A DNA stretch of 64,000 bases from Turritopsis dohrnii (taxonomy: Eukaryota; Cnidaria; Hydrozoa; Anthoathecata; Oceaniidae), in contig BQMF02000330.1 of NCBI GenBank assembly GCA_027922465.2, positions 248,001 to 312,000 of the forward strand, written 5' to 3'. The position numbers and the translations under genes are program-made. Below, one piece after another: positions 10,816 through 21,159 of this stretch (the first letter of the stretch is position 1; every line of letters starts with the position of its first letter). The notes below the pieces were generated by a model. That model was not told where the DNA came from, made no database searches, and saw only the letters and a program-made list of their open reading frames with translations.

Positions 10816-11299
10816 TATGTCACTATTACGTACATTATTAAGTAAAACTACAATTTGCTCAGTGAAATCGGTCAAAAGTAAAAGTTTTTCTGAGCTTCTA
10901 ATACGCAGTTGTCCTGTTGTGTGAGTTTGAATAAATTCAGAAATTAAACATAAAGTTCTTTTTATGTTTTCTTCCACATCTTCCGCAAAAGAAAAATCCA
11001 TATTTTCATTGGTTTTGTTAAGTTGCCACAATTAAGTTACCATGTTACCATGCTTCTAGTCTCGTTCCCATGAAAATATATAGGTCATTATTTGAATGCA
11101 CATAAAATATATTTAACTAGAATTATTGCACATAAAAATAGGATTGAACATATATTCCAAGATTGCACATATAATTCAGGATTGAACATATATTTTAAGA
11201 TTGAACGCATAAAATAGGATTACATTGGACACATATTTCAAGTTTGCAGGTATAATTCCCTTTTTTGAATATTGCTACTTACGGGCAGGCATAAACAGG

Positions 11300-12860
11300 A
11301 CAACTGAAGCCATGCGACATGTTCAGTGTACATTTCTCATGATGTTGATCAAAACTTATTATGTTCCTATCAAAAGGCACACAAAACAAACAGTTTATTA
11401 CATTATGCAGTTTCTCTTTTTTTATGTTTTTATCACTTTGATCTCCTGGGTATTTGTTGCCAATTTTTATTTCTTTTCATCTTAATTGTTTTATGTCTTT
11501 TTATTGTAAATACAAGCAATTATTGAGCTGCATACAAGTAAGATTTCAATCTGAATATTTTTTAACCTGGAGATGCCGCGTAAGCTGTAAAAACAGAATA
11601 TATATAAGCACTATCTGTACTTGGAGAATAACACGACAAAGAATAAGGATCTAGCCTTTTTAACAGATATGACTGTCCATATGTTTTAGGAAAAACACAG
11701 GATTTCTATAAAGAAACCAGATTTTTACACAGAAAACCGAGAACCAATGAAACATAAGGATTATGGGGAACATGCTTGAGGTCTCCTCAAAACAAAACAT
11801 GGATTGGAGGGTAACTCCTTCAGGTTACAAGGCTAAATTAGCTGGCCAAACAACAGTTTGTTTTGCACTGATCTACATGTTGAATAATGTGAATGCATAG
11901 GAAGACTAATAATTGATGAAAGTCCCAACAAACACAAGAAAGAACACAAAATTTTTTTCCTTACAATTTCAGTTTGCTTCCACATTAGCTAAAATAAACC
12001 TATCAGTTACATCTGAAACATCAGAGGATGCACAGAATTGCAACAAGGAAATGTTTCCTTTAAATATTCATCCTTGATCTTTAGCAAACGCTTTTAACGA
12101 CAGAGGGTGATCACTGTAAAATGCAGAGTTGAGCTGAAGTATTAAGGATGTAAGAGCCCCTAGCCCTAATAAACTCACTGATGATTTTTTCCAAACAAAG
12201 CTAGCAAAACATATAGATATACAAACAGTCATCATCACCAAAATATCTCAAGGTAATTGTATATATCTAATAATATTTAAAAATTACAAAAATATACGTA
12301 AGTAAGAAAACGCTGTAGTTTTTTATCACGACAAGTGTGCCATGTTTAAAATACATAAGTAATCAAGACAACATCAACAACTCTGAGTAAAATGCCAAAG
12401 TTCAGAGTTAAGCAAGGCAAAAGATAATCATGTCAAAATAATAAAAAAAAATCATGAGAATTATTTTCTTTTTCCTCAAATTTACAAATATATCTAGAGA
12501 TATGTGTGAATAAAATATTGAAACTAAATTCACATTCATCTTTGCTTATCAATAAATTTTATTTGTTGTTTTGTCTACAACCCAACCAAAGTTTTTAATT
12601 TTAATAATGGAAAGACAAACATATAATACTTTTACATCTTTGTTTATTTGTTCTGAATTTAAGTTAAACAAATTAGTAATTAAAACAAAACAAACAAACT
12701 GAAGATCTATGAAATATAAAGTAGAAATAAAAGGGGAAACCACTAACTTACTTTGCATCCATCACGATATTTACTTTCATCTTCAGCAATGAATGTATTT
12801 CGCAGCTAGCTGTAAAGTCCCTTTTCCAGCAGGCTTTACCTTAGACGTCTTGGAGAGCAG
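11300..12860. other. Intronic sequence of TRIM gene, nothing recognised
   Basis: AT-rich. Several 60-90 codon frames (11225-11654 plus strand, 12549-12758 minus strand) are rich in Phe, Tyr and Leu, lack motifs and look like chance frames. Confidence 0.45.
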
Positions 12861-12862
12861 TT

Positions 12863-12995
12863 TCTTTTTTAAAAGTAAATTTTAAGACTTCATTGCCACT
12901 TATCATTGCGATTAGTCGCTTCTGAAACTCTTCTGGCGTGGTAAAATCGAGAAAGAGGTTCTTAGGAAGAGCACGTGTATGAGCTTTGAGCTGTA
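12863..12995 (-). CDS. Possible coding fragment, unknown
   Basis: The minus strand reads LPKNLFLDFTTPEEFQKRL, then IAMISGNEVLKFTFKKE and a TAA near 12863, a composition more protein-like than its surroundings. There is no recognised family, no clear acceptor and an in-frame stop just upstream. It could be an eroded piece of the neighbouring Harbinger element or of another mobile element. Confidence 0.25.
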
Positions 12996-13489
12996 TTTGA
13001 CCACTCTACCGACGACCGAAATATCTAAAGCCTCACGCTTTGTACTGAAACCTATTATCGTTATACGTACTTTAGGCACGAGAGCTGTACTTTTCAAACA
13101 GACGGAAGAACGAAAGAATTACTACTAAGCTACGATTAGCCATATGGGTGTCGAACTACCGTAGAATCGGGACTTGAGCTGTATCTTTGAGCTGTATCGA
13201 TACAGCTCAAAACTGTTAGTTATAACTCGTATCATCATAGATCAAAAGGGGTCGATTTTTGAGCTGTAAGGCCTAAATTTGGCGAGTCAAATGGGGCGCC
13301 AACAAATAATGCGCTAATCCATAAATAAATGTATTGGACAGATTTTTGAGTGACGGTGTTTATTATCGTGCGCGTGATTATGATGCCGTAAAAAAGTTCG
13401 ACGAAGAGAATAAAGGAGAACGACCGTAAATCATTTAGCAATGATTCTCTTGACGAAATTTTACTACAGCCTGAGCTGTATGAGCTGTA
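12987..13489. repeat. Cluster of seven GAGCTGTA motifs with 26-bp palindrome
   Basis: GAGCTGTA occurs at 12987, 13176, 13189, 13261, 13473 and 13482 on plus and inverted at 13201-13208. The third and the inverted copy form a perfect 26-bp palindrome centred on TATCGATA (13186-13211). The cluster abuts and overlaps the HARBI1 remnant, so the motifs may be subterminal repeats of that element or of MITEs derived from it. Confidence 0.7.
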
Positions 13490-14205
13490 ACCTGCGTCCG
13501 CGTCACAGCAGGACCTTTTATAATATCTTGCGATACAGTTTATTAACTGTTCGGTTGTTTTCAGCATCTTCGAAGATTGATGATGATCTAAGCATTCGTG
13601 CGTCATGTATGCTACCTAGGAAATCAGTCGCGACATCAAAAAACATTAGCTCCTATCACGGCCTGTGTATTTATTGTATACTTCTGCTTTTCACTAAAAT
13701 ATTCTATTTTGCTATCGGTGTTAGGGTAAATTATTTCCATGTGTGTACCGTCTAAAGCACCTATAACTTGTGGTATTTCGCAATTGGAATATTCTTTGAA
13801 TTGCTGGATAGGTATAGCTATGTCTGGTGCATTACGTGGAAAGACGATATAATTAAAAGCAAATCTGACGATTTCATCACGAAAGTTGCTTGTTATTTCT
13901 ATGCACACTGCTTTGGAAACACCAAAAACTTTACTTATTGTGAGATAAGAATTATTTGCAGATCGCCAAATAGTAACACCTATACGTTTATTAACATCAA
14001 TCGGTTGTCGAAAATACGTATAGTTTCGTGACATATTCTGGCAAACTAAATTGACAATCAAGTCGAAAGTTGTCCCTTTTATTCTGAATTCTTGAATAAA
14101 GAGCTCGGAATATATGTCTCTGTGTCTATTTCTCCAAATCTTCTCAAACCAGGCTTGGTTATAAGACATCATCCAATATCTTCTTGGTGCAGGTAACGTC
14201 ATCAT
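13488..14205 (-). pseudogene. HARBI1-type (Harbinger) transposase, broken
   Basis: The 14205-13636 frame carries the HARBI1 N-terminal and first catalytic regions: EFRIKGTTFDLIVNLV, DVNKRIGVTIWRSANNSYL, VFGVSKAVCIEI and QVIGALDGTHMEII (first catalytic Asp). It stops at a T-run near 13636. In the next frame the protein continues with FDVATDFLGSIHDARMLR, which holds the second catalytic Asp, to about 13530. A DAGYSS-like block follows, out of phase, where GAGCTGTA repeats intrude. The third acidic region is lost. It lies in TRIM intron 1 on the same strand as the gene. Confidence 0.75.
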
Positions 14206-14426
14206 TGTTATAAAAATACCCGAAATAAACAGGCTACTGATGTTCCTCCAGCTCTGTATAATTATATTTAACAGAAATCGCGATCTTTTCCTTCTTAAGC
14301 TTCGTTTTATACAAATGAGAATCAGTAGTTTGTTTTTCAGATCTATTTTTTTTGCTGTTCATATGTTATACTTATCGTTAATGATAGTGGGTATAATTTT
14401 TAGTTGAGCGAGTAAACAAATTCTAA

Positions 14427-14484
14427 AGCTTAAGCGTAACGCTTAGCATTATTTAAAGCTTAAGCGAAATCTTAAGCTTTCAGT
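14427..14484. repeat. AAGCTTAAGC inverted/direct repeat cluster
   Basis: AAAGCTTAAGCG occurs twice as a direct repeat, with AACGCTTAGC and TCTTAAGCTTT in inverted orientation between and after. The 58-bp stretch can fold on itself. It lies about 220 bp upstream of the HARBI1 remnant and may be its subterminal region. Confidence 0.5.
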
Positions 14485-14760
14485 GTGGCCACCCCCTTGG
14501 TTTTATTTTGAGACGCTTTGTATTACTGTCGAGCCTAATTCGGCCTGAAGTAATGCAACCTGAAGCTAATTGTCCTGACGTTTTTAAGTTATGAAGTCTT
14601 GAAGCTATTCAAAACGAAAACTATTCGTCTAAGTGATGAATTTTAACGATAATCATTCTGGTCGGGTTAAATAGGCAAACAATGGGTTTCCATCACAACG
14701 TAGAAACAAAGACTTTTGTAAAAGCTACGTAAAAAAAGTTAATAATGCAAACATCTTTAC

Positions 14761-15041
14761 CTCTTCTGTTTCAATAAGCTTAATATTCCATCCAATGAAT
14801 AATTATTCTTCAAGGAATCAGTTGTCTCAGTTGAGCTAATGGTAACTACTTCATCACATCTGTAAGGACATTCTATGGTTGCGCTACCATCTTCATTGAA
14901 TTGAAGCAAATCATCCAAACAATGTTTACAGAAAGAATGAAAGCAAGGTAGATGTTTTGGATTTGTCAACTGTTTGTGACAAACTGCACATTCTAACGCT
15001 TCTTCGAGATCAGTAAAATTAATTTTGTTTTTCTCATCCAT
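14761..15041 (-). CDS. TRIM-like protein, exon 1 (RING finger); gene spans 15041-3587
   Basis: This is a RING E3 ubiquitin ligase of TRIM type. The ATG at 15041 follows an in-frame stop. Residues 18-62 hold the RING: C-x2-C (CAVC), PCFHSFCKHC, and CPYRC as the last pair, with one extra residue compared with the usual CPxC. The exon ends KQK-AG|GTAAAG, phase 2, and joins exon 2 (4845) in frame. The model of exons 15041-14761, 4845-4118 and 3993-3587 gives 471 residues: RING, B-box, coiled coil, ankyrin repeats. Such proteins ubiquitinate bound partners in the cytoplasm, often in innate immunity. Intron 1 is 9.9 kb and is filled by transposons. Confidence 0.82.
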
Positions 15042-15611
15042 CTCTTTTATGTCATCAATAATTTCTCTTGCAGAACTTGTGTTTTTTATTCGTTAGAATA
15101 AACAACTTGCAATACGTTAACGGCGTGTTCATACAACGGATTTTGTCGAATCGTTGGGAGAGTAAACTTAAATAGAGTAAACCGATTATTAAAGGAAAAT
15201 GGTCGCTGATTGATGCATTAAAGATTGAAAAGACGCATTTTGATGTAAGACAATATCGGTACTTTTCATCGTAATTTTAATGATCCGTGTTTGGAATTAT
15301 TTTATCGTTTAAAATGATCTCTGTAATTCAATATTTCCATGACGTTGCGATATCGGCGGATAGGAATGGTTTCTCTTAGGTAGTTTTTTGTTTGTTTGTA
15401 AAATCAATGATTTATAAATATTCTTCCATTAAGGGAAATGTCATCATAGCCAATAGTTTTCAGACTGTTTATAACATACAAAGAGGTAAGGGTCGTGTTT
15501 TCGCTTTCTTCTTTTCAACGCTTAATAAGCCTTTTCAGAAGTGTTCCATGCTTTGCTCTACAATAAACTGTTAATACAAGTAAATAAATAGTCGAAAGAA
15601 AAACTCATAAC

Positions 15612-15794
15612 CTGATTATGTTATTGTTTTTAAATCCACTTAATCCCAAATATTCGAATTCTTCTGTAATATTTTCAATTCCGCTACCATCTTGACTACG
15701 AAAAATTTCACCACGACGATGCTGGTTTTCGCATTGCCTACTAAAATATGTCTCTACTTTGCAAGTGGAAAGCATATGATGCCTTGGACAACAA
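15612..15794 (-). CDS. Candidate exon, Cys/His-containing, unknown
   Basis: The acceptor GGTGATTTTAG|T and donor AATCAG|GTTATG bound a 183-bp open frame starting CCPRHHMLSTCKVETYFSRQ and continuing acidic. The first 25 residues hold four Cys and several His, suggesting a zinc or disulfide module. No partner exon was found, and it lies upstream of the TRIM ATG on the same strand. Confidence 0.3.
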
Positions 15795-15799
15795 CTAAA

Positions 15800-17104
15800 A
15801 TCACCTTTATATATGTAAGTATACAATGAGTGGAAGGAATTTTTCTTTCTTCTGATTAGATTAGATATACAATATTCAAGGTGTTTGAACGCCTTTTCAT
15901 GGCCGTTTTCAGAAAAATATAATGTTGGACCGGGAAATGTAAAAAATTCAGATAATTAAAAATGAACGTAAGACTAAAGATTAAACAGATACGAGATCCA
16001 GAAGGTAATTACTTTTGGCAGTTCTCCATATTCAGTTATCTTCTTAAATAAGATTATACAACTACTATGATGCAACGACATTTATTTAAAATATGTCAAT
16101 GCGAAAATAAAAGTGTTTGATAAATGAAACTGATATTCGCAATGACATTTGGGAACGCTCTGTTACTTTATTGAAATAATTGCATAATGGCAACTGTCAA
16201 TTTACAGAGTAGTGTTACACTATTTAGAACAAGAAGGCAAAAATGAACTGAAATCTTATATCGACATTGTAACCATGGTGAATTTTACTTTTAATGACAT
16301 CTGTTAAAAAAATTTCCATTTCCTAAAGTTTCCTTCCTTAGACTAATTCTTCATTTAAATCTTCATCCTTGAAAAATAGTATAGGAGAATAACCAATCCG
16401 GAGAAACATCGGAATCAACTTTCACAGTCAATGTAAATATAAAAAATAACTTATATATTCCATAGCCTACAACCAACAATCAGGGGTGGATTTAGGCTGG
16501 TGCACTGGTGCATTTACACCAGTAGCTAAAATTCGGTATGTTAAAAAATAAGGTGCATCTCTTGGGAAAGTTGTTTTTGTTTCTGAGAAAATAAAACAGT
16601 TCAGTTTCAGTCTCTTAAACCTTTGCTGACTTTCCAGATTGCGACATCAATGAACTATTTGTTATTTTGGAATATTTTATCCATGTATAAAAAATATGAA
16701 ACGGGGTGCCGTTTCGAAAATACATGTTCACAAGGTCGGTTACTGGCATCGCTTTTTAAACCACTCAACTGGTGCGAAGATGGGAAGTTTTTAGATCCGT
16801 CTGTATGGTGCAAGCTCAACCGGTGCAATTTAAAAAAATACGATATGACGATCACGATGATTGTATATCCTCCAGCGAAAGCGAAAAGAATTCCAGTTCC
16901 ATCATGGCACCGTGACGATGTTGGGAAGTTAGAAGAAGAGAGGTAAAAACTGGGGATGGGTCGTTCAATGGACATCTCGCATTATATTTCCTGCTTTTGG
17001 AAGTTTAATGCATGAACATTTTATGTACAAAATTGTACTGTAATTGTAATTGTAATTGTAAATATACAAGTTTTTTGGCTTCACTTGTCTTTTTTATTTA
17101 TTAT
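15800..17104. other. No gene recognised
   Basis: Overlapping open frames of about 106 codons occur on both strands at 16623-16975, but neither shows a domain and both may be chance. A short TAATTG microsatellite lies at 17040-17059. Confidence 0.45.
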
Positions 17105-17515
17105 ATACACGTTTTTTTATAAGAACCAGTAAAATCTGACCTGAGGCTGGCTGTTCTTATTTTTTAAGCCCTTTTCAGCCTGAATTGTTCTTATTTTGTT
17201 CTTCGCTTTAAGAACACAGCCTCATTTTGTTCTTACTTACGGAACTTCTAGTAAAATAAAAATAAATCTTTGTTAAAAACAACTAGTATAAAGCATGGTT
17301 GCTATTCGGTAATGACTCATTCACACATTTATTGAAGGTGAAAAATAAACTTCTTACAATAAACTTCTTAACCATTCACCAATGAGAGAATTCACACCAT
17401 GAAGTGTTCTCATTTTGAGGCTCAGGCTGCAACTTAATTTTTGGAGTAATGATTTTAGCCTCAGGTTCTTCTTGTTTTGTTCTATTGTTCTATTGTTCAC
17501 GTTGTCTTACTTGGT
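17105..17515. mobile_element. MITE, GTTCTTAT-rich family, copy 1 (right end decayed)
   Basis: The left end ATACACGTTTTTTTATAAG runs into repeated CCTGAGGCTG and TTGTTCTTATTTTG modules. The sequence matches, in reverse complement, the right part of the element at 46527-47190, so they are two copies of one family. The right terminus here is degraded after the last TCAGG...TGTTCTATTG block. Confidence 0.62.
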
Positions 17516-18236
17516 TCGTATTGGAATTAACCAAGTGTGGCGTTAAAGCGTTATTATTGTTTCTGTAAAATAAACCAGACATTTTTAACATGTTCAACGT
17601 GTTTATATCAAGTTTTCAATGTTTATAATATGTTATGTTTAATATAGTCATGTTTCGTGTATGAGAAGACGGTGAGATTTTTTCTTTTTTTTTTGGAAGA
17701 GTGAGACAATCAATGCTGTTATTGTTGTTATAAAAAAAAGTGTGTTTACGTTTATGCTTAACGATTAATAAATAAAGAACCTTGGTTTGTATTATTCTTT
17801 ACTGGTACGAATAGTTTTCTAGATTTTGTTTACAAAACATCTTTAGTGTGATGGCAAAATTTAAGTAAAGAGAAGAAAACAAAAGTGAATTAGTTTTTAA
17901 ATAGTTATTTTTTTCTAGGTTTGCTGCTTTGTAGCGATTAATGTTATAGCTAGCTTTTGACTTGTATCTGTATCGAAACGTAAAAGTAACCATTCAAAAA
18001 CAATTTTACCAAATAGCGGATTATCAGTCTTGGTTACATGGAATCTTTGCTAGTGGATTTGTAAAGAAATTTGTTTATATAATTTTAAATTTTTTGTGTT
18101 ATGGTTTTAGGATCTTATGCAATCACGCTTGATTACATCTCAGTTGCTAAACTTGATTTATACACAAACGAACTCTCTTGTATTCGTACCATGTGTTGGT
18201 GATTTTTAATGCCATAAATACTCAATGTAGGAGTAC
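17516..18236. other. No gene recognised
   Basis: AT-rich flank downstream of the CACTA-like transposase. I could not locate an inverted partner of the CCCACTGGG end here. Confidence 0.4.
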
Positions 18237-20237
18237 TCAATGTACGGTGGTGATTTTGAGACTGTAGTGATCCTTTTGTATGTAACTTAAAATCTTGAAA
18301 TCTGATTTACTATACAATTTTCTTTTGGTAGAAAATTGTTTTTTACTAACAAATATATCCATATCATCAGAACTGCAGGGCTTAGAAAACAATGGACTTA
18401 ACTGATGCAGTTGAATAACATTGCAAAGAAATGTTCCATCACTTATCACTTCAGTTACACAAGCCAAGTTTTTATCGTGTGTCAAAAACCATCCATCTCT
18501 ATCACCATGTCTTATTTTATCAAAAATCTGTTTCTTAGAAACAGTTTGCATTGCATTTTCCTTTTCACATAGACGTTTAAATACCTGGCTCAAAGGGTTG
18601 TTAGAAGTGCGGACTAAGTTTTTCAATATTTGCAAATAATTTTCAAAATCAAATGCAGAAAGTTCATCTAGGCTAAAACCATGATTTTTCACATCAAGAG
18701 GCAAGTGAATCAAATTATGCACATTATAACTTATAAAACTTGTCCCATAATACTCTACAGCTTTACTAACAAACCATTCAAGTAACCCTTGAGCATAATC
18801 AACAAAGCTATTTCTTTTTTCAAAATCAGAAAAGCAACAAATTCTGATAGCAATACTCAAGGCCATAAAATGCTCATAAAGTTGTTTTGGTATTATTCCT
18901 TTTAAAACAACAGGACCACTATACAGTAAGAATTGATGGAATTCAGTAGCTTTCCATCTTTTTAATTCATCAAATGACCTAGGCTGGCGAGCAAATTCAC
19001 TAGGAAACGTTCCTTTTAGCTGAACCAATCTTTCAGACAATTCCATTATTTGTTGCCGTGATAGACGACAAACCCTTGGTCCCTCTTTCAAAAATATCAA
19101 TAATCGTCTCACCACACCAAGACATACCAAATGCATGTAGTCCAGAACAAAATTTTTTACACAAGGGATATCATAATCAAGAAGAAAACTTCGTGTTAAC
19201 TGATGACTCCCAATGTAATTCACACAAGAGAAGTCTTCATCTGTCCGAAGAGCAGAATCCAAATCGCAATAAACAACCCGACCATCAACATAACTGCCTA
19301 CAACCTCACAGCGCTCACATGCATGATATCCGCCATGACCCTTAATGCTTTTCAGAAGTTGTCTAGCTGGTGCATCACAACAAAAAAATTTAATTGCAAC
19401 CTGGAAATGTTTCTCGAAAATAGAAAGACCCTCTTTTTCCAAACTCTTATATTCTTCTAGGAAATCAAATAAGAGTTCCCTACATGAAGAAGGCTTTTTT
19501 GTACCATAATAGGCAGCCACAAGAAATGGTGTAAAATGTGCAAATTTGCAAAGAACTGGCCAAAGCTGACTATCAGTACTTTTGAAAATTGGAACGCCAT
19601 CAACATTGACTATCAAATTAATAACATTAAAATCTGTATTACAACATTTCTCAAGGATAGTTGAAATTCCCTTTCTCAGACCAACATAAATATAATCACC
19701 ACCACATTTTTTTTCACTTATAACAATTCTAGGTGTGTTTAACAAAGTACGACAATCCTTCGGAAGATCCTTAATTCCGCAATCATTGAGAATTTCCAAA
19801 AGTTCATTAACAGATGACCTAGTCAATTTATTGCGTGTGGCCCAGGAGGAAAGTTTCTGTGGTAGAGTTAAGGATTCAATACCTGAAACTTCACCTGTTT
19901 CACTGCTCAAATCACCACTATCACTTACATTAAGTAATGATCCTAAACTCACAGTATCATCATCATCATCATTACTATTATTGCTTGGCAATAAAGGGAT
20001 AAAATTCCTGCTTTCAATTTCACCAGTATCCGATAAGTCACTTAGACGCACATTATCAATATTACTAGAGACAGATTCGGCAAGCAACTCAGCTACTCCA
20101 CGATTACCTTTCCTCCACTGTTTCAAAGACGCCATGCTGCTCTCATTTAATTTTCGCGCCAATTGAAATGCTGTTCTTTTGCTGTTCCGGTTCTGTATAA
20201 TATTATGAACCTGACGGCTAAGTGCACGCCCGGCCAC
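18237..20237 (-). CDS. CACTA/EnSpm-like transposase (Transposase_21-type)
   Basis: A single uninterrupted 666-residue frame. After a Ser/Asp-rich N-terminal region (about residues 60-120) come blocks typical of the metazoan transposase family related to plant tnp2 proteins: NLIVNVDGVPIFKSTDSQLW (D213), FCCDAPARQLLKSIKGH (D288), a zinc pair YHACERCEV (C307, C310), FVLDYMHLVCLGV (D366), RWKATEFHQFLLYSGP and YNVHNLIHLP. Such enzymes excise and insert their element in the nucleus. No stop or frameshift is seen, so the copy may be young. The putative start lies close to a terminus ending CCCACTGGG at 20385. The family link is from memory of the motifs. Confidence 0.78.
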   Translation of the reverse strand: MAGRALSRQVHNIIQNRNSKRTAFQLARKLNESSMASLKQWRKGNRGVAELLAESVSSNIDNVRLSDLSDTGEIESRNFIPLLPSNNSNDDDDDTVSLGSLLNVSDSGDLSSETGEVSGIESLTLPQKLSSWATRNKLTRSSVNELLEILNDCGIKDLPKDCRTLLNTPRIVISEKKCGGDYIYVGLRKGISTILEKCCNTDFNVINLIVNVDGVPIFKSTDSQLWPVLCKFAHFTPFLVAAYYGTKKPSSCRELLFDFLEEYKSLEKEGLSIFEKHFQVAIKFFCCDAPARQLLKSIKGHGGYHACERCEVVGSYVDGRVVYCDLDSALRTDEDFSCVNYIGSHQLTRSFLLDYDIPCVKNFVLDYMHLVCLGVVRRLLIFLKEGPRVCRLSRQQIMELSERLVQLKGTFPSEFARQPRSFDELKRWKATEFHQFLLYSGPVVLKGIIPKQLYEHFMALSIAIRICCFSDFEKRNSFVDYAQGLLEWFVSKAVEYYGTSFISYNVHNLIHLPLDVKNHGFSLDELSAFDFENYLQILKNLVRTSNNPLSQVFKRLCEKENAMQTVSKKQIFDKIRHGDRDGWFLTHDKNLACVTEVISDGTFLCNVIQLHQLSPLFSKPCSSDDMDIFVSKKQFSTKRKLYSKSDFKILSYIQKDHYSLKITTVH

Positions 20238-20385
20238 GTTTCCGACGTTAATCCAACGTTAGTCCGATATCAAAATTCGATATCGAATTGCTAACGTTCG
20301 CACAACATCGATTTTGATCAAGCGACGTCACCGATCTTTATCCAACTTATATCCAACGTTGGATTGATGTCATGTGCCCACTGGG
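20238..20385. mobile_element. Terminal region of the CACTA-like element
   Basis: Between the transposase start and 20385 lies repetitive, palindrome-rich sequence (CCAACGTTGG, CGATATCG, repeated ATCCAACGTTGGAT) ending GTGCCCACTGGG. Read outward it begins CCCAGTGGGCAC, a common terminus of this family. The opposite end was not found. Confidence 0.5.
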
Positions 20386-20611
20386 TAGATGGATAATTTG
20401 CATGCCATTTACTACATCCGTTGAAAACGATATTATCAGTATTTGCGATAGAAGGATATTTCGAACACACCCAGCAACTAAATGTTTTGGTAATCGTGCA
20501 ACCAACTCATTTTTGTTGAATCAATCATTGGCTAAGAAACGTCAATAATTACGAAAATCACAGCTTATTGAACAACTGTTAAAGAGTTTTTCAAATAATG
20601 GGATTCTTTAC

Positions 20612-20827
20612 CTTTCCACTAGCTGTGTCCCGAAAAGCAAATTTTTTTTGCCAACGATTTATTTTTGTTGTTGATATCACTTCATCTGTTTTCTTTTTTA
20701 TATCTTGTAGATTAACAACATCCTGCACTAATTTGTTTAACAAATCAGAAACATCTCGTTCTATGTTTCCCCGTATACTACCAGCTGGTTTAAAAAAACT
20801 TTTGATACCACGCTGACTTAACGCCAT
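20612..20827 (-). CDS. First exon with N-terminal PIP-box-like motif
   Basis: The ATG in good context (AACATGGCG) at 20827 opens 72 codons ending at a strong donor (GGAAAG|GTAAAGA), phase 0. The N-terminus MALSQRGIKSFFKPA fits the PCNA-interaction consensus Q-x-x-I-x-x-F-F at residues 5-12, close to the terminal PIP boxes of replication proteins and of some transposon proteins. The rest is a Lys-rich helical stretch without a recognised domain. Downstream exons were not identified; a CACTA-like element lies directly 3'. Confidence 0.42.
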
Positions 20828-21159
20828 GTTGACAGATTTGAAAATTTCTGTAAATAATTTTTATGAAAGAAACATTATTTATTTGGGATGCTAGTTTCTT
20901 TTAAATTCGAATCGAAGCATTGATATAATTTTAGAGCTACAGTTACACCTTGTGAATTTAATTTTTTTTTAAAAAACGCCTACCGGTGACAGCAGACGTC
21001 GCAGTTAAAAAAGATGGTATTCCATGTTGTGGTACGCGTACAAATATTGGTAAAAGTACTGTACGCCTAGCATCACACGTACACAAAAACAAGTAACTTT
21101 CTGTACGTGAGCCTACAACAAAGCAAAAGCCAGACGTACGCAGCTAAAAGTAGGTGTAC

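Larger units (their letters stand above)
8093..11001 (-). pseudogene. DDE integrase (IS3EU-like transposase), disrupted
   Basis: Pieces in order are 11001-10816 (N-terminus from ATG), 10117-9791 (helix-turn-helix: GRPRFEIPKDVLEELRGLGF, KRIAKTFGVSRWTLSRR), 9813-9052 (integrase core) and about 8340-8093 (acidic C-terminus). The core shows the catalytic triad: D in WHIDGHH, D in RVDKGTEN, and E in NQRIERLW (residues 72, 131 and 166 of the 9813 frame). Three lesions are visible: a 696-bp MITE after NNVRNSD whose removal at TA restores the frame, a frameshift near 9800, and a LINE 3' fragment after about residue 252. It belongs to the integrase-core family common in cnidarian and fish genomes. Confidence 0.8.
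7291..11293 (-). mobile_element. 4.0 kb IS3EU-like DNA transposon (element 1)
   Basis: The element starts TATGCCTGCC and ends GGCAGGCATA, flanked by an AACAGG duplication (7285-7290 and 11294-11299). The inverted ends extend about 160-170 bp and contain several copies of a roughly 18-bp module (TTCAATCCTGAATTATATG-like) at 7350-7450 and 11130-11230. Inside is a minus-strand integrase gene. TAY...RTA termini, a 6-bp duplication and an IS3-type integrase match what I recall of the IS3EU superfamily; the name is inference. It lies in TRIM intron 1 and has itself been hit by a MITE and a LINE. Confidence 0.78.

Noticed and set aside
16623..16975. Overlapping 106-107 residue frames on both strands
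   Set aside because: No motif on either strand, no splice or start context, and composition like the surroundings.
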